Below, one piece after another: positions 1-9,988 of a stretch of DNA of 64,000 nt. A program made the translations under genes and the position numbers. The notes under the pieces are model-generated. The model ran no database searches, was not told the origin of the DNA, and worked only from the letters and a program-made list of their open reading frames with translations. Position 1 is the first letter of the stretch, and every line of letters starts with the position of its first letter. Source of the DNA: Treponema sp. (GTDB taxonomy: Bacteria > Spirochaetota > Spirochaetia > Treponematales > Treponemataceae); NCBI GenBank assembly GCA_017940005.1, contig JAGAZO010000008.1:181056-245055 (forward strand). Direction: 5' to 3'.

Positions 1-3000
1 GCGCAAAAAAATCGAGCAGTGACGCTGAAAGTTGCCGCTTCCACGAAACACTGTAGCGCGTGGCGTAGTACAGCGAGTCTGATGATTGCGCTGTGGGCGA
101 CGTGTCTTTGAGCACTGCGTTTGCGAGGTTTTCGCTTATTAAATCGTAGAATGGAAACGCGTAAAAATACCACGAGCGTTTTTTCCACGCGGAAAAAAGT
201 TTTTCGTAGTCGGAACGGTAACTTCCACCCGCACTCACGATTTCAGAGCCGCCGCCTTTCTTTTCCCATTCAACTGCAAACGTGTTGCCGCCTATTTTGA
301 ACGGAAACGAAGAGAGGAACGATGTGGTGTCTGCAAAGACAATGTGCGCTGCAGCAGTGTACGAGCCGTCGGTTTTAAAGATGATTTTAGGATTGAATGA
401 TGAAAACGGCAGGAGTGCGCTCGCCTGTATTTCATTTGTGTTTGTGCGTGAACTCGCTTCACTTGCGCCGTTTGAATAGGCAAGGCGCGCAGAAGAAAGC
501 CAGCCGCGCGCTATTGTGTCAAATGACGTGCGCTGTTTTATTTTTTGCGCAATCTGCGATTTTGCGCGCACTTCTGCTTTCCATGTGTCTTTGCCGAACG
601 ACGAAGCGAGCGCCGCTTCCAACTTTTGATTGCTGCTCCACATGCTGCTCGACGCGTGCGTTGCAAACGAAAGTGAAAGCGGTACATGCAGCTCGCCAAA
701 GTTGAGCGAAAATGCGTCCGCGTATTCTGTGCTGCCCGCTGCGTGGTCGTAGCGGTATGCATCTGAAAACGATATGACTGAAAAAAGTGGCGTTGTCGTT
801 CCCACGCTGTATCCTGCTGTTGCAAGCGCGCCTTTTTCCGCGCTCGAAAACGATGCGTCAGTTGCAACTGCAATCGATGCGATTGTTGCGCGTGCCGAAG
901 CGTCTGCCGTCAGCACAAACGAATGAGCCGACGACGAGACAGTGCCGTGTTCTTTTGCTGCGGCTGCGAGCGATACGTCTTCTACAATGGAAAAACCGTT
1001 TTTACTTGCAAGAACAACGCCGTCTTTTTTGTACGACGCTTTTGTCACATTTGCGAACATGCCGTGCACTGTGCTGCCGTCAAGGTACAATTCGTCGAAC
1101 GTGAATGAGCCTTTTTTGTATGCGTTCCCAGCTGCTGCTGTGTCTATTGTCATTTTTAATCGCGTTGGAATGACTGCGGTGTTTATCTGCGCAGTTGCGA
1201 CTTCGGTATCATCTATGAAAACTTTTTTGTCTGCAAGGTTGATTGTTAAAAGATGATAGACGTTGTTTGCAAATGTTGCAAATTTTGCGTGCTCAATTTC
1301 AAATTGTACGGCAGCGATTACCTCATCATCGATTGAAGGCGCATTTGAGTCGAGCACAAATGTAATTGCACTTTCAGCTGTTGTCGCGCTTCCGCTGTAT
1401 TCATCTTCACCTGAATATTTAAAATACATGTTGAGCGTTTTGTACGGCGCAATGTCAACTTCGTCAAAATATTTTGCAAGCGTTATGCGCCGCTCATCAT
1501 CTTCTGCAGGAAGAGATGCTGCATCGTTTTTCCACGTGACAACGCTTGCGTAATTTGTGCCTGTGTTGAACTTTGACGCGTTCGGCACATCTGGTGCCGC
1601 TTCTTGCCGCACTGCTGCCGTCATGGCAGAGCTGTAGACGCGTGTGAATACTGACTGCACCGCTGTTTCATACGGACCGATTGTGAGTGTACCGGAAGCG
1701 GCAGTTCCCGTGTTCACAACGATGATGCGCGCGTCGTGATATTTTGTGAGGCGCGAGCGGTCGTAGTCGGTGAGCGCGACGGTGACTGTTTGCCAGCCGT
1801 TTGCATGTGCGCCGTACCCGTCGAGATACAGCGGAGATACAACATCGCGCAATGTATTTGGAGATGATGAGTTTGCAAGCGAAATCTTCCACGTGGGGAT
1901 TTTGTTTTTTGCTTCAGCGCGCTCATCAAAATCTGAAGATGCGTCAACGCCGAGCTGCAAGTACACGTCGCAATCTGCACTCAATGAGGCTGTCTTTAAT
2001 CCGAGCGAAAACGCTGTTCCCGATGAAAACGAGCTGCCACCACTCAAGGTGATTGAGACTGCCGTCCACTCGCCGCTGTTTGAAAAGGTGCATTCGAGCG
2101 GAATCACGTAGCCCGATATGCCGTTCTCTCGCGTGCCGCTCACGCTGCTTGGTGGAATGTAGCGCGCTTCGTCTAACGTCGTGAGCGGCGTGTCGTTTGG
2201 CGGGCGGTCGTTTATCACAGGCACGAAGCCGCTTGGCAAACGCCGTCCGCTCGTGCTTGCAAGATAGAATGTGCTGCTTTTTTCGTCGTCCATGCCGAGC
2301 ACGCGGTATGTGCCCGTGACGTTTTTATGTTCTACAGAAGCGAGCGTTGCGTTTGACACTGAAAAGCCGCCGTGTGTGTAGCGTGCGCCCGCTGCAAGCG
2401 AGACGAATCCCGTGCGGCTGGAAGCGGCATCTGCAAATTTGTTGCGCACGCCGAGTGCCCAGCGCGATGAAAGCGAGATGTCCGCAGAAAATCCTGGAAA
2501 AAAATCGTACGAAAATCCTGCTGCCGCTGCAATTGCGCCATCATCAATGGATGATGAATCTTCATACCAGGTGATGTAAATCTTGTCTGTGTCGGAAACA
2601 GTCATTGAAAGCGTAACGCAGCCAGTCTCCTCGTCGTATGCCGCGCCTCCGTCTATGATGCCGTTCTTATACACAGTAACAGAGCCTGCGCTCACATCTG
2701 TGCCAATGTCAAAACGCGTTACTGGCGTGTAAGTGCGCAACACAAGCTGCATGTCTGTCGCTTCTTCGTAGACGAGGTAAAATCCTGGCGCTCTGTCAGC
2801 AAGCGGGTAGCGTGAGGCAGGCGAGCGCATGTCGTTGCTTGTAGCATCGCTGTACATGTCAACGAATGTATGCGCTGTCAAAAAAAAATCTTCCGCGACA
2901 AAATCTATGTCGCTTCCTGCAATTGCCGCGCTGTATGAAGGCGCCGCCTGTTCCGTGTGTGAAAATATGACAGCCGCATCTGTTGCAGTGGTGATGCCGC

Positions 3001-4183
3001 AGTCGTAGCGGTACGCGCATGCAAACGGCGAAAATCCATCGGGCGACTGAATGACAAGCGCATCATCAGAATTATTAATTTTTGTGAAAAGCCCGTAGTG
3101 GTCTTGACTGTACGGCGCGTATGCGTAGTGTTCCAAATCATTTTTATCTTCATTAAAATATTTTTGAATAAAATATTTTTGAATGCGCGCAAGAAAAAAT
3201 GTAGCAAAGTTGTCGTCCAGCGGTGCCGTATCATCATATTTTCCAAGTTCTGCTGCAATGTCGCTTCGCGTACGCGATGAAAACGTGACGAGCACGCGCG
3301 GGAGCTTTCCGTTTTTCATGCCGCTTTGCGCGTCTTGCGAAATGACAATCATCGAGCGCGCGGGCAGCAACAGATACTGCGAGCTTGCAAGCTGTTTGTA
3401 TGTTCGCCCGTTTTCATCAAAGTATGCGCCGTCCTCGCTTTCAACGTAAATGTGTGAAACAGCGGAAACGTCGGCAGAAGAGGGGAGTGCGAAGAGCTGA
3501 CCGCGCTGCCATGCGGCAGGAGAAATTAAAATTGTGGACACGCTGTTTTTGCCGTAGAACGTTGCATTGTGCTCGGTGAGCATGTCGTAGCGCACAGCTG
3601 CATCAAAACGCCACTTGCCATCTGCCAAATGCAGCGACATGCCAGGCGCTTGATTTTTGCCGCCACCTATGTTCCTGTCAAATTCTGACACAGCATAGAA
3701 CGACGGAAATATGATTCCGCGATTTGCAATGAGCGCTTCTTTTACAATGCCGCTTCCACGATAGCCTGCCGCAATCGTATTTTTTGCAAAACCGTCTGCG
3801 AAGTCTGCGCTAAAAAACCATGATTTATTAATTGTGAATAAAAGCGACAAGTCAACTTTTTGCTTGAACACTGGTATGCCGAATGAGAGCGCAAACGGAT
3901 TGCCAAACCCGAACGATGTTGCTGTCGTTTGCACAATGCCTGCCTCCCAGTAGCCGCTTGCAAAAAATTCTGCGTTGCTGTTTCCAAGCTCAAAATCAAA
4001 GACAGATTCTTTTGCCGTGTCCGTGCGTTTTTCACGTTCTGTTTCGTCTGTTACGATTGCACCTGCACCGCTTGCAGTTGCATTTGTTTTTGCATATGCG
4101 TGATTTCCATGTGTCATAAAAAAAGAAGCGAGCAGCGCAAACACAAGCAGCTTTGTCTTTTTAAGAAGCCGCGCTTTGTGCAC
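1..4183 (-). CDS. Large exported surface/outer-membrane-like protein (partial)
   Basis: The minus-strand frame is open from about 4183 to the left edge, so at least 1,390 residues are encoded and the C-terminus is outside the window. Near the N-terminus there is a Sec-type signal: basic KARLLKKTK, hydrophobic LLVFALLASFF, then a cleavage-like AYA before KTNATAS. The rest is rich in Ser, Ala, Thr, Asp and aromatic residues in alternating beta-like patterns, as in large treponemal cell-surface or beta-barrel proteins. I recognise no named domain. A GTG at 4183 would give a tidy signal peptide but has no clear ribosome-binding site, and the ATG at 4117 lies after the hydrophobic core. The frame is continuous with dinB upstream, with no stop codon between them. 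The start is therefore uncertain and a fusion is possible. Confidence 0.7.
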   Translation of the reverse strand, partial: MHKARLLKKTKLLVFALLASFFMTHGNHAYAKTNATASGAGAIVTDETEREKRTDTAKESVFDFELGNSNAEFFASGYWEAGIVQTTATSFGFGNPFALSFGIPVFKQKVDLSLLFTINKSWFFSADFADGFAKNTIAAGYRGSGIVKEALIANRGIIFPSFYAVSEFDRNIGGGKNQAPGMSLHLADGKWRFDAAVRYDMLTEHNATFYGKNSVSTILISPAAWQRGQLFALPSSADVSAVSHIYVESEDGAYFDENGRTYKQLASSQYLLLPARSMIVISQDAQSGMKNGKLPRVLVTFSSRTRSDIAAELGKYDDTAPLDDNFATFFLARIQKYFIQKYFNEDKNDLEHYAYAPYSQDHYGLFTKINNSDDALVIQSPDGFSPFACAYRYDCGITTATDAAVIFSHTEQAAPSYSAAIAGSDIDFVAEDFFLTAHTFVDMYSDATSNDMRSPASRYPLADRAPGFYLVYEEATDMQLVLRTYTPVTRFDIGTDVSAGSVTVYKNGIIDGGAAYDEETGCVTLSMTVSDTDKIYITWYEDSSSIDDGAIAAAAGFSYDFFPGFSADISLSSRWALGVRNKFADAASSRTGFVSLAAGARYTHGGFSVSNATLASVEHKNVTGTYRVLGMDDEKSSTFYLASTSGRRLPSGFVPVINDRPPNDTPLTTLDEARYIPPSSVSGTRENGISGYVIPLECTFSNSGEWTAVSITLSGGSSFSSGTAFSLGLKTASLSADCDVYLQLGVDASSDFDERAEAKNKIPTWKISLANSSSPNTLRDVVSPLYLDGYGAHANGWQTVTVALTDYDRSRLTKYHDARIIVVNTGTAASGTLTIGPYETAVQSVFTRVYSSAMTAAVRQEAAPDVPNASKFNTGTNYASVVTWKNDAASLPAEDDERRITLAKYFDEVDIAPYKTLNMYFKYSGEDEYSGSATTAESAITFVLDSNAPSIDDEVIAAVQFEIEHAKFATFANNVYHLLTINLADKKVFIDDTEVATAQINTAVIPTRLKMTIDTAAAGNAYKKGSFTFDELYLDGSTVHGMFANVTKASYKKDGVVLASKNGFSIVEDVSLAAAAKEHGTVSSSAHSFVLTADASARATIASIAVATDASFSSAEKGALATAGYSVGTTTPLFSVISFSDAYRYDHAAGSTEYADAFSLNFGELHVPLSLSFATHASSSMWSSNQKLEAALASSFGKDTWKAEVRAKSQIAQKIKQRTSFDTIARGWLSSARLAYSNGASEASSRTNTNEIQASALLPFSSFNPKIIFKTDGSYTAAAHIVFADTTSFLSSFPFKIGGNTFAVEWEKKGGGSEIVSAGGSYRSDYEKLFSAWKKRSWYFYAFPFYDLISENLANAVLKDTSPTAQSSDSLYYATRYSVSWKRQLSASLLDFFA

Positions 4184-5326
4184 TTTTACGTCGGGATGTT
4201 TTTGCGAAAGATGTAAAATCGCTTTTTCAACAGCTTGCTTTTTCTTTTCGCCAAAGTCAAAAAGTTCTTGCTGGCGCGGCGCGTCGAGCGTTGCAATTTT
4301 TTCTGCTCCAACTCCGAGCAATCTGATGCCGCGCCCTGCTTCATATTTTTTTTCAAAGAGCGTGCACACGCGCTCATACAGCTCATCTGTAGAAGTGATT
4401 TCTGATGCTCTCGTCTCACGGATTGAGACAGTCGTAAAGTAGTCGTAGCGCAATTTTACAAAAGCTGTTTTGCTTGTAAAGCCCTCTTTGAGCAGGCGGA
4501 ACATGACAGTGTGGCACAGCTCCATGAGCGCAGTTTCTGCCGTATATGCGTCAGTGATGTCGCATGCAAACGTCGTCTCTGCGCTTATCGAATGCGAGGC
4601 AGCTTCTTTTGTGAACGCGTCAACTTCATTTCCGTGCGATACGTTGTACAGGAATGAACCAGTTGATTCTCCAAAAAGCGTCGTCAAAAGATTTTTGCTT
4701 TTTTCGTGAATGTCTTTGACAGTGTACATGCCCGCTGCATTTATGCGTGAAAGTGTTTTCGGTCCTATGCCCCAGATTTTTTTGAGCGGCAGCGAAAGCA
4801 TAAATCGCTCTTCATCGCCGTGTGCAACTTCAAAAAATCCGTCGGGCTTGTTTATCTCTGATGCAAGCTTGGCAATATATTTTGTGCTTGCAAGCCCGCA
4901 CGACACAGTGAGTCCGATTTTTTCTTGCACGTCGCGCTTGAGCTTCATCGCTGTTTCTGACGGCTTTCCAAAAAGGCGTTCTGTTCCTGTCAAGTCTATG
5001 AATGCTTCGTCAACAGACATCTGCTCCATGTCGGGCGAATAGGTACGGAATATGTCCATGATGTGCGCTGAAAGCTCGTGATAGCGTTTCATGCGTCCGT
5101 GCATGAATATGCCGTTAGGGCAGAGCCTATACGCTTCTGCAACGCTCATTGCAGAGTGAACGCCATATGCGCGCGCTTCGTATGAAGCGGTAGACACAAC
5201 GCTTCGCCGTTCTCCCGGAAGCCCGCCCACGATGACAGGCTTTCCGCGCAGTTCGGGATTGTCAAGCTGCTCAACTGCGGCAAAAAATGCGTCGATGTCA
5301 ACATGCAAAAAATAGTTGTCGCTCAT
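4163..5326 (-). CDS. dinB: DNA polymerase IV (Y-family), in frame with downstream exported protein
   Basis: Translesion DNA polymerase of the Y family. The N-terminus MSDNYFLHVDIDAFFAAVEQ carries the first metal-binding aspartates; VGGLPGERRSVVSTASYEARAYGVHSAM is represented by the region after residue 30; SVDEAFIDLTG holds the catalytic Asp-Glu pair. A helix-hairpin-helix-like segment (IWGIGPKTLSRI) and a little-finger domain follow. The ATG at 5326 overlaps the stop of the upstream membrane protein as ATGA, so the two are translationally coupled. The expected end of the family is near KARLL at about 4163, but no stop is present there: the frame runs straight on into a signal-peptide-like segment and the large exported protein. 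A TAA exists at 4163..4161, but in another frame. Given here as the DinB portion of the continuous frame. Confidence 0.9.
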
Positions 5327-7325
5327 AGCGCTCCTTCAGCAGTTTTTGCCAGCGCAGGAATTTCCACCACATGCGTGCGCGTAATCCGCTCTCCTATTTC
5401 GCTGCCCGGATAGATTGCCGTTATAGTGACTGTCGAAGAGACAGATGCATCTGCCGTGTATGAAAATGTCAGCGTTTCTGGCGGCCACGGCGGCATGATG
5501 AATGTATCTGTCTTACGTGTTGTGTCGGAGATGTACTGCGCATCGGAATAAATGACCGCATTTGCATATGCTCCTGTCAGCGTGACAGTGCACTGTTCTG
5601 CTTCTGCGCCAAGCTGTATGGTGAGCGTGCGCAGCATGTCATCAAAAAAGGAACGGTCTGATACAGTGCAGGTGATTAAGTCATCGTCACGCTGTTGCAT
5701 GCTCGGAGTGGGCGGAGGTTGTCTATGTTCTGAAGATATGAACAGCGTTGGAATGTAGCGCACTGCAATGACGAGCAGCAAAATCACTATTACGGTGGCT
5801 GCTGTTGATATGACGGCATTGCGTATTCGTATGCCTTTTTGTGTTAAAGCTAGTTTACGCCATCTCTCGTTTATGCGCGCAATGATTCGCAGCCACTGGA
5901 GCAAAAACGGCAAAAAGATAAAAGCAAGGAGTAGATTTTGCTTGAAAGAACTGTGCGCAATTGCGTTGTATGTTGCAAACGTTCCGTACTTGATTATTTG
6001 AATCGCATACGGTAGAAATGGAATTGCCATTATTAAAAAAGAGAGTGTAAGTGTTCCCACGCGCTTTGCTGGTTGAAATAAATAGATGATTATATATTCA
6101 ACTGTAAAAAGAAAAAATAGCGATATATCGACTGCGCTGAAAATGAAAATGTTCAGTACCGACACGAGCGCAAGGATATATCCATAGGCTCGCTTTTCGA
6201 TTATGCTCTGTCGTTGTACTTGGAAAAGATAGAGTGCAGTAACAATAATAAACGCAGTCATTGTTTTCATTATGAATTGTAGCTGCATTTCCATATGAAA
6301 CAACTTTGAGGCAAGTGCTGCAATAGGCTGGCTTATTTGAAACGAAACTGCGGAAAGAAGAACGGTAACGGGCAGGATATACCAGAGACGGAGCACTGCC
6401 TTTCGAGTTTTTCTATGCTCTTTATGTATAAAAGAGAACTCACAGAGAATGAACAAGCTTATGAATGATACGATTATACAACACAAGATAACGAATCGCT
6501 CTCCAAATAAAAGTAGCCCGTTTTTTGTGTGCAGATAGATGTAGTGCTTGTCCCATATTTCTGTACCGCGCACCGAGTAGTCAGACAAGAAATTATTAAA
6601 AAATGTTTTGTAGGAATCTTCGTTAAAAGTATCGGGTAGTAAAAACACTGCACACGGTATGTCGCTGTTCAGAAAAAAAGATGCGCGTATGTCTGATGCA
6701 AGAAAGCCAAGTCGAAAAAGAGAGCCAAATGTACCGCCTTGAAATGTGTATAGTATATCGCTTTGCTTGCATGCATTTGCAAGGCGTTCGATAAGCCAGC
6801 GAGGAGAAACGGCTGTTTCTCCACCGGGGATAATGACAGCATTTTTGCGAGGAGCAAAATTTATACAGAGGGCAGCGTACGCGTCCTGTGGCTCCAATGT
6901 TTTTACAAACGCTTCAGTACCACGTGGGATATATCTGCTGCTTTCAATTTGCATGTCGCCATAAGAAAATAAAAGAAGCAGACTGTAGTCTCGTTCATTT
7001 TTTTTTATTTCATTGAGAAGTGTTTCAATAAATGGGCGGTGTCTGTACGCGTCTTCCATTGTGAATGCAAGGATGAGAACGTGACGCATATCTTGCGATT
7101 CACTTGTTTTTTTTTTGTTGCAGGAAGAGTGGCGGTGATGTTGCGAGGGAAGTCATTTGTGCTCCCGTAAACTATGTCTTCGTAGTTTATTTTTAAACCT
7201 GCTTTAGAAAGGAATAGGGCTGTGTCACGGCAGAGCGCTGTACCATGTGGCATTTGCTGTGCAGCGAGCGTTGCAATGCTCGATACAAGATAGAAAACTG
7301 CTGCGACTGCCTTTATTTTCCTCAT
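5323..7325 (-). pseudogene. Polytopic membrane protein with exported N-terminus, split by an A10 tract
   Basis: Two minus-strand frames make up one protein. The first starts at ATG 7325 with a signal peptide (MRKIKAVAAVFYLVSS, then AAQ) and reads about 70 residues to LPATKKK. The second covers 5323 to about 7105 and contains SESQDMRHVLILAFTMEDAY, about seven membrane segments (residues ~190-450 of that frame) and a C-terminal beta-rich domain of about 130 residues. They meet at a run of ten T on the plus strand (7107-7116). One extra A in the minus strand joins them as KKKTSESQD. This may be phase variation by slippage, a real lesion or a sequencing error. The second frame alone would start at 7089 and lack the signal peptide. 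It overlaps dinB by ATGA. Function is unknown. Confidence 0.7.
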
Positions 7326-7350
7326 AATATGTAGTATATAATAATACGTG

Positions 7351-7379
7351 TTTACAATGCAAGTCCTATGGTGTATAAT
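7351..7379 (+). promoter_or_regulatory. Predicted sigma-70 promoter upstream of the 7408 gene
   Basis: TTTACA at 7351-7356 and TATAAT at 7374-7379 are separated by 17 bases, close to consensus. The -10 box ends 28 bases before the ATG at 7408. The spacer also contains the opposite-strand -10-like TATACT that would serve the divergent membrane-protein gene starting at 7325. Confidence 0.65.
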
Positions 7380-7407
7380 AAAATAATAACAGAAGGATTT
7401 TTTAAGA

Positions 7408-8574
7408 ATGGCGGCTACAGAAAATAAATTCATACTTAATTTGCCTCTTAAAATCATTTTTACAGAGAGTGGCTCATCATATTTTATAAGTCGAAAAAAG
7501 AGGTTGCTTCGCTTCAGGCTTGCCGATAATGCAGATGAGTATGGAATTTCTGTTAATAAATTTTCACCACGTTCAATACAAGACATGATACTGCTCGACT
7601 ACATTTCGAAAATCGAAATTTCGATGACAGAGTTTGTGTCTTCTCGTCAAGAAGTGATGGATTTGTCAAAAGTCATTGTGTATTCAATCCTATATAAACA
7701 GTTTGATAGAAAAATATATGAAGCGATAATTCACTGTTCATGTGTACGGAAGTATAACAGGGCAAATCCTGCGCATATAATCGACGAAAAGACAAGCATC
7801 AGCGGCAAGCAGCTGCAGTTGACGCTTTCGTCTCAGAATGACATTATTGAAAAATTACGAAAAGCTATTCTTGCGCCGATTTGGAAATCGGTTATGGAAA
7901 ATAAAGAGTTTTCAATAGAGGAAAAAAATATCTACCTGCTTATGACTGAAAAGTTCCTCAATAGACTTGGACTCATGAACTGGTACATCATTACGTTGTT
8001 TCACAAAACAGAGGGATTCGACGAAATGCTCCAAGCTGTCCGCGCTTTATTAAAAGAATACATGGAAAAATCAAAAGTAGCGGAATATATTTCTGTAATG
8101 GTAATGGAGCTTGCGCTTAATAGCGAGAATTCAAATGTAAGAAAAGAAGCGCGGAAAATGTATCAGGGCATAGATAAAATAGATGCTCTTATCTTCGATG
8201 CAGATATACGCGAAAAAATTATTAAGGAATTACAGCGCAAAGGCGAGCTCGTATTTTTGACGTGGAAACTCGGCGGCGGCGCATCGTCGATAGGCAGACA
8301 GGGACGGTTGCAAGTGACGCTTTATAATAAAGACGATGAATTCCAGGAAATCAAGGAGACTATAGAAGCAGGAAAAACAGCTGACACACGTAAAAAGTCG
8401 CTGGTAGATTTTTATCGAGAGCAACCAGAAGGGCAGGAAGGCATTGACCTTGGATTGTATTATCTTTCATATCTTGACGATGCGTGTAAAAAAGTAGGCG
8501 TAAAATTCGAGTCACTTGTGAATCAATTTTCTACAAGCGATTTAACCGTTATCAACCTTGTTTTCAATTTCTGA
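7408..8574 (+). CDS. Conserved treponemal protein of unknown function
   Basis: A 388-residue soluble-looking protein with no signal peptide or membrane segment. It starts with MAATENKFILNLPLKIIFTE, preceded by AGAAGG, and has a mostly helical middle rich in Lys and Glu (residues ~80-270). A Gly-rich stretch (WKLGGGASSIGRQGR) lies near residue 290. I recognise no catalytic motif or named domain. The gene has its own near-consensus promoter and is followed at once by a lipoprotein gene whose ATG is one base past its TGA, so the two are likely co-transcribed. Base composition matches the core chromosome. Confidence 0.8.
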   Translation: MAATENKFILNLPLKIIFTESGSSYFISRKKRLLRFRLADNADEYGISVNKFSPRSIQDMILLDYISKIEISMTEFVSSRQEVMDLSKVIVYSILYKQFDRKIYEAIIHCSCVRKYNRANPAHIIDEKTSISGKQLQLTLSSQNDIIEKLRKAILAPIWKSVMENKEFSIEEKNIYLLMTEKFLNRLGLMNWYIITLFHKTEGFDEMLQAVRALLKEYMEKSKVAEYISVMVMELALNSENSNVRKEARKMYQGIDKIDALIFDADIREKIIKELQRKGELVFLTWKLGGGASSIGRQGRLQVTLYNKDDEFQEIKETIEAGKTADTRKKSLVDFYREQPEGQEGIDLGLYYLSYLDDACKKVGVKFESLVNQFSTSDLTVINLVFNF

Positions 8575-8575
8575 T

Positions 8576-9214
8576 ATGCATTATCGTTTTTTACTGATAG
8601 CCGTTTGTGCTGCATTATTTTTTTCATGCGCGAACACAACACCCGATTTGCTTTCTTCACGCGCATCGGTTATTTTTGATTATCAGGATGAGCAATCGCC
8701 GCCGCTTGTCCGTTTTGCTGTTTTTGCAGAAACTCGAAGCGATGCGCGACGTGTTGCAAATATCCGCATTGTATCGCAGACAAATGAGTATGAGTGGTTT
8801 ACTGATAATGTACAGCTCATCAGTTCAAGCGACAGGCAGTGGGCAGGATACGTAAATTTTGTATGCCCTGCAAATGAGTTGCCGCCTGCAGGAGAATATA
8901 CGCTTTTTTATACCGATGCTACCGGCGAGAGCGCGCAGAGCCCGTTCTACATAGCGTATCCTGTTGCTCTTGCACAGGCAAAGGCAGGCGATGTGCAGTT
9001 GATTTTAGGACAGGATATAATCGAACGTGTTGCTGTCTATGATTCGAACGGCAGGCTCATGTACTGCGATGAGCGAAAGGCAGGCTGGATGACTGCTTCA
9101 GCTGTATGGGATGAAATGAAAACAGCAGCTCGTATGCGGATATGTTTTTCGACACCAAGCAATACGGTGATATGCTTTATGCCCCCACAGGAATACCAAG
9201 TTGCAGAAAATTGA
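8576..9214 (+). CDS. Putative lipoprotein
   Basis: A 212-residue protein beginning MHYRFLLIAVCAALFFSC. The hydrophobic segment ending in LFFSC is a typical spirochaetal lipobox, with Cys 18 as the acylation site. The mature part is beta-rich (for example AGYVNFVCPANELPPAGEYTLFY is the region after residue ~90) and resembles an Ig-like fold, but this is only an impression. The ATG at 8576 was chosen over one 18 bases upstream because it leaves a normal signal peptide and begins one base after the preceding stop. The next gene, trmB, starts 18 bases downstream, so this is a compact operon. Function is unknown. Confidence 0.75.
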   Translation: MHYRFLLIAVCAALFFSCANTTPDLLSSRASVIFDYQDEQSPPLVRFAVFAETRSDARRVANIRIVSQTNEYEWFTDNVQLISSSDRQWAGYVNFVCPANELPPAGEYTLFYTDATGESAQSPFYIAYPVALAQAKAGDVQLILGQDIIERVAVYDSNGRLMYCDERKAGWMTASAVWDEMKTAARMRICFSTPSNTVICFMPPQEYQVAEN

Positions 9215-9232
9215 TAATTCGGAGATGTCGTT

Positions 9233-9931
9233 TTGAGCGAAACGTACATGCCGCAAGAACGCAACGATGCATGCGGAATAAAAACATATGTCGTCAGAAT
9301 AGGGCGCATGACTGACGCGCAGAAAAAAAATTACGCCGCGCTTTCTCCTGTGTGGTGCGTGCCGTATGAGCACGTGCTGCTCGACTATGAAAAACTGTTC
9401 GGCAACAAGAATCCCGTCGTCATCGAAATAGGATTTGGCATGGGGTCTGCTACGGCGATTATCGCTTCTCAAAATCCAGATGTGAATTACATAGGCATTG
9501 AGGTACACAAGCCTGGCGTGGGTAAACTACTCGGAGAAATAGATTCGCGGAAATTAAGGAACATACGCATAATTGAGCACGACGCGCTTGAAGTCCTTTC
9601 GCATATGATTGCAGACGATTCCGTTGCGGCGTTCCACGTTTTTTTTCCTGACCCGTGGCCTAAAAAGCGTCATCACAAACGCCGCCTTGTGCAGCGTCCT
9701 CATACAACACTCTTTGCGTCAAAGCTTGCCACTGGCGGTTATTTTTACATGGCAACTGATTGGGAGGCGTATGCTGAAAGCGCGCTCTCAGAGCTTTCTG
9801 CAACAGAAAATCTTTCTAACAAATATAACGGATTTGCGAACGCACAAGCGTGGCGACCGCGCACAAAATTTGAAGAGCGCGGCATAAGCGAGGAGCGTGC
9901 TATCCGCGAGTTGTATTTTGTAAAAAAATAA
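9233..9931 (+). CDS. trmB: tRNA (guanine-N7-)-methyltransferase
   Basis: SAM-dependent enzyme that makes m7G46 in the tRNA variable loop. The 232-residue protein has the class I methyltransferase loop [10 protein letters not shown] (residue ~65), [16 protein letters not shown], and the family signature [18 protein letters not shown] (residue ~140). TTG at 9233 is taken as the start because GGAG at 9221-9224 lies eight bases upstream; an ATG at 9248 is the alternative. It follows the lipoprotein gene and precedes ligA by 57 bases, so it is probably part of one operon. Confidence 0.93.
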   Translation: MSETYMPQERNDACGIKTYVVRIGRMTDAQKKNYAALSPVWCVPYEHVLLDYEKLFGNKNPVVIEIGFGMGSATAIIASQNPDVNYIGIEVHKPGVGKLLGEIDSRKLRNIRIIEHDALEVLSHMIADDSVAAFHVFFPDPWPKKRHHKRRLVQRPHTTLFASKLATGGYFYMATDWEAYAESALSELSATENLSNKYNGFANAQAWRPRTKFEERGISEERAIRELYFVKK

Positions 9932-9988
9932 TGAGCGCTTGCGAAAGCCCTGACTTTTACAGGCAGCTCGTGATATGGCGGAGAACAT

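Noticed and set aside
7005..7104. Separate gene reading past the A10 tract (QVNRKICVTFSSLHSQ)
   Set aside because: Only the part before the tract looks conserved; the rest is out of frame with the true membrane protein.
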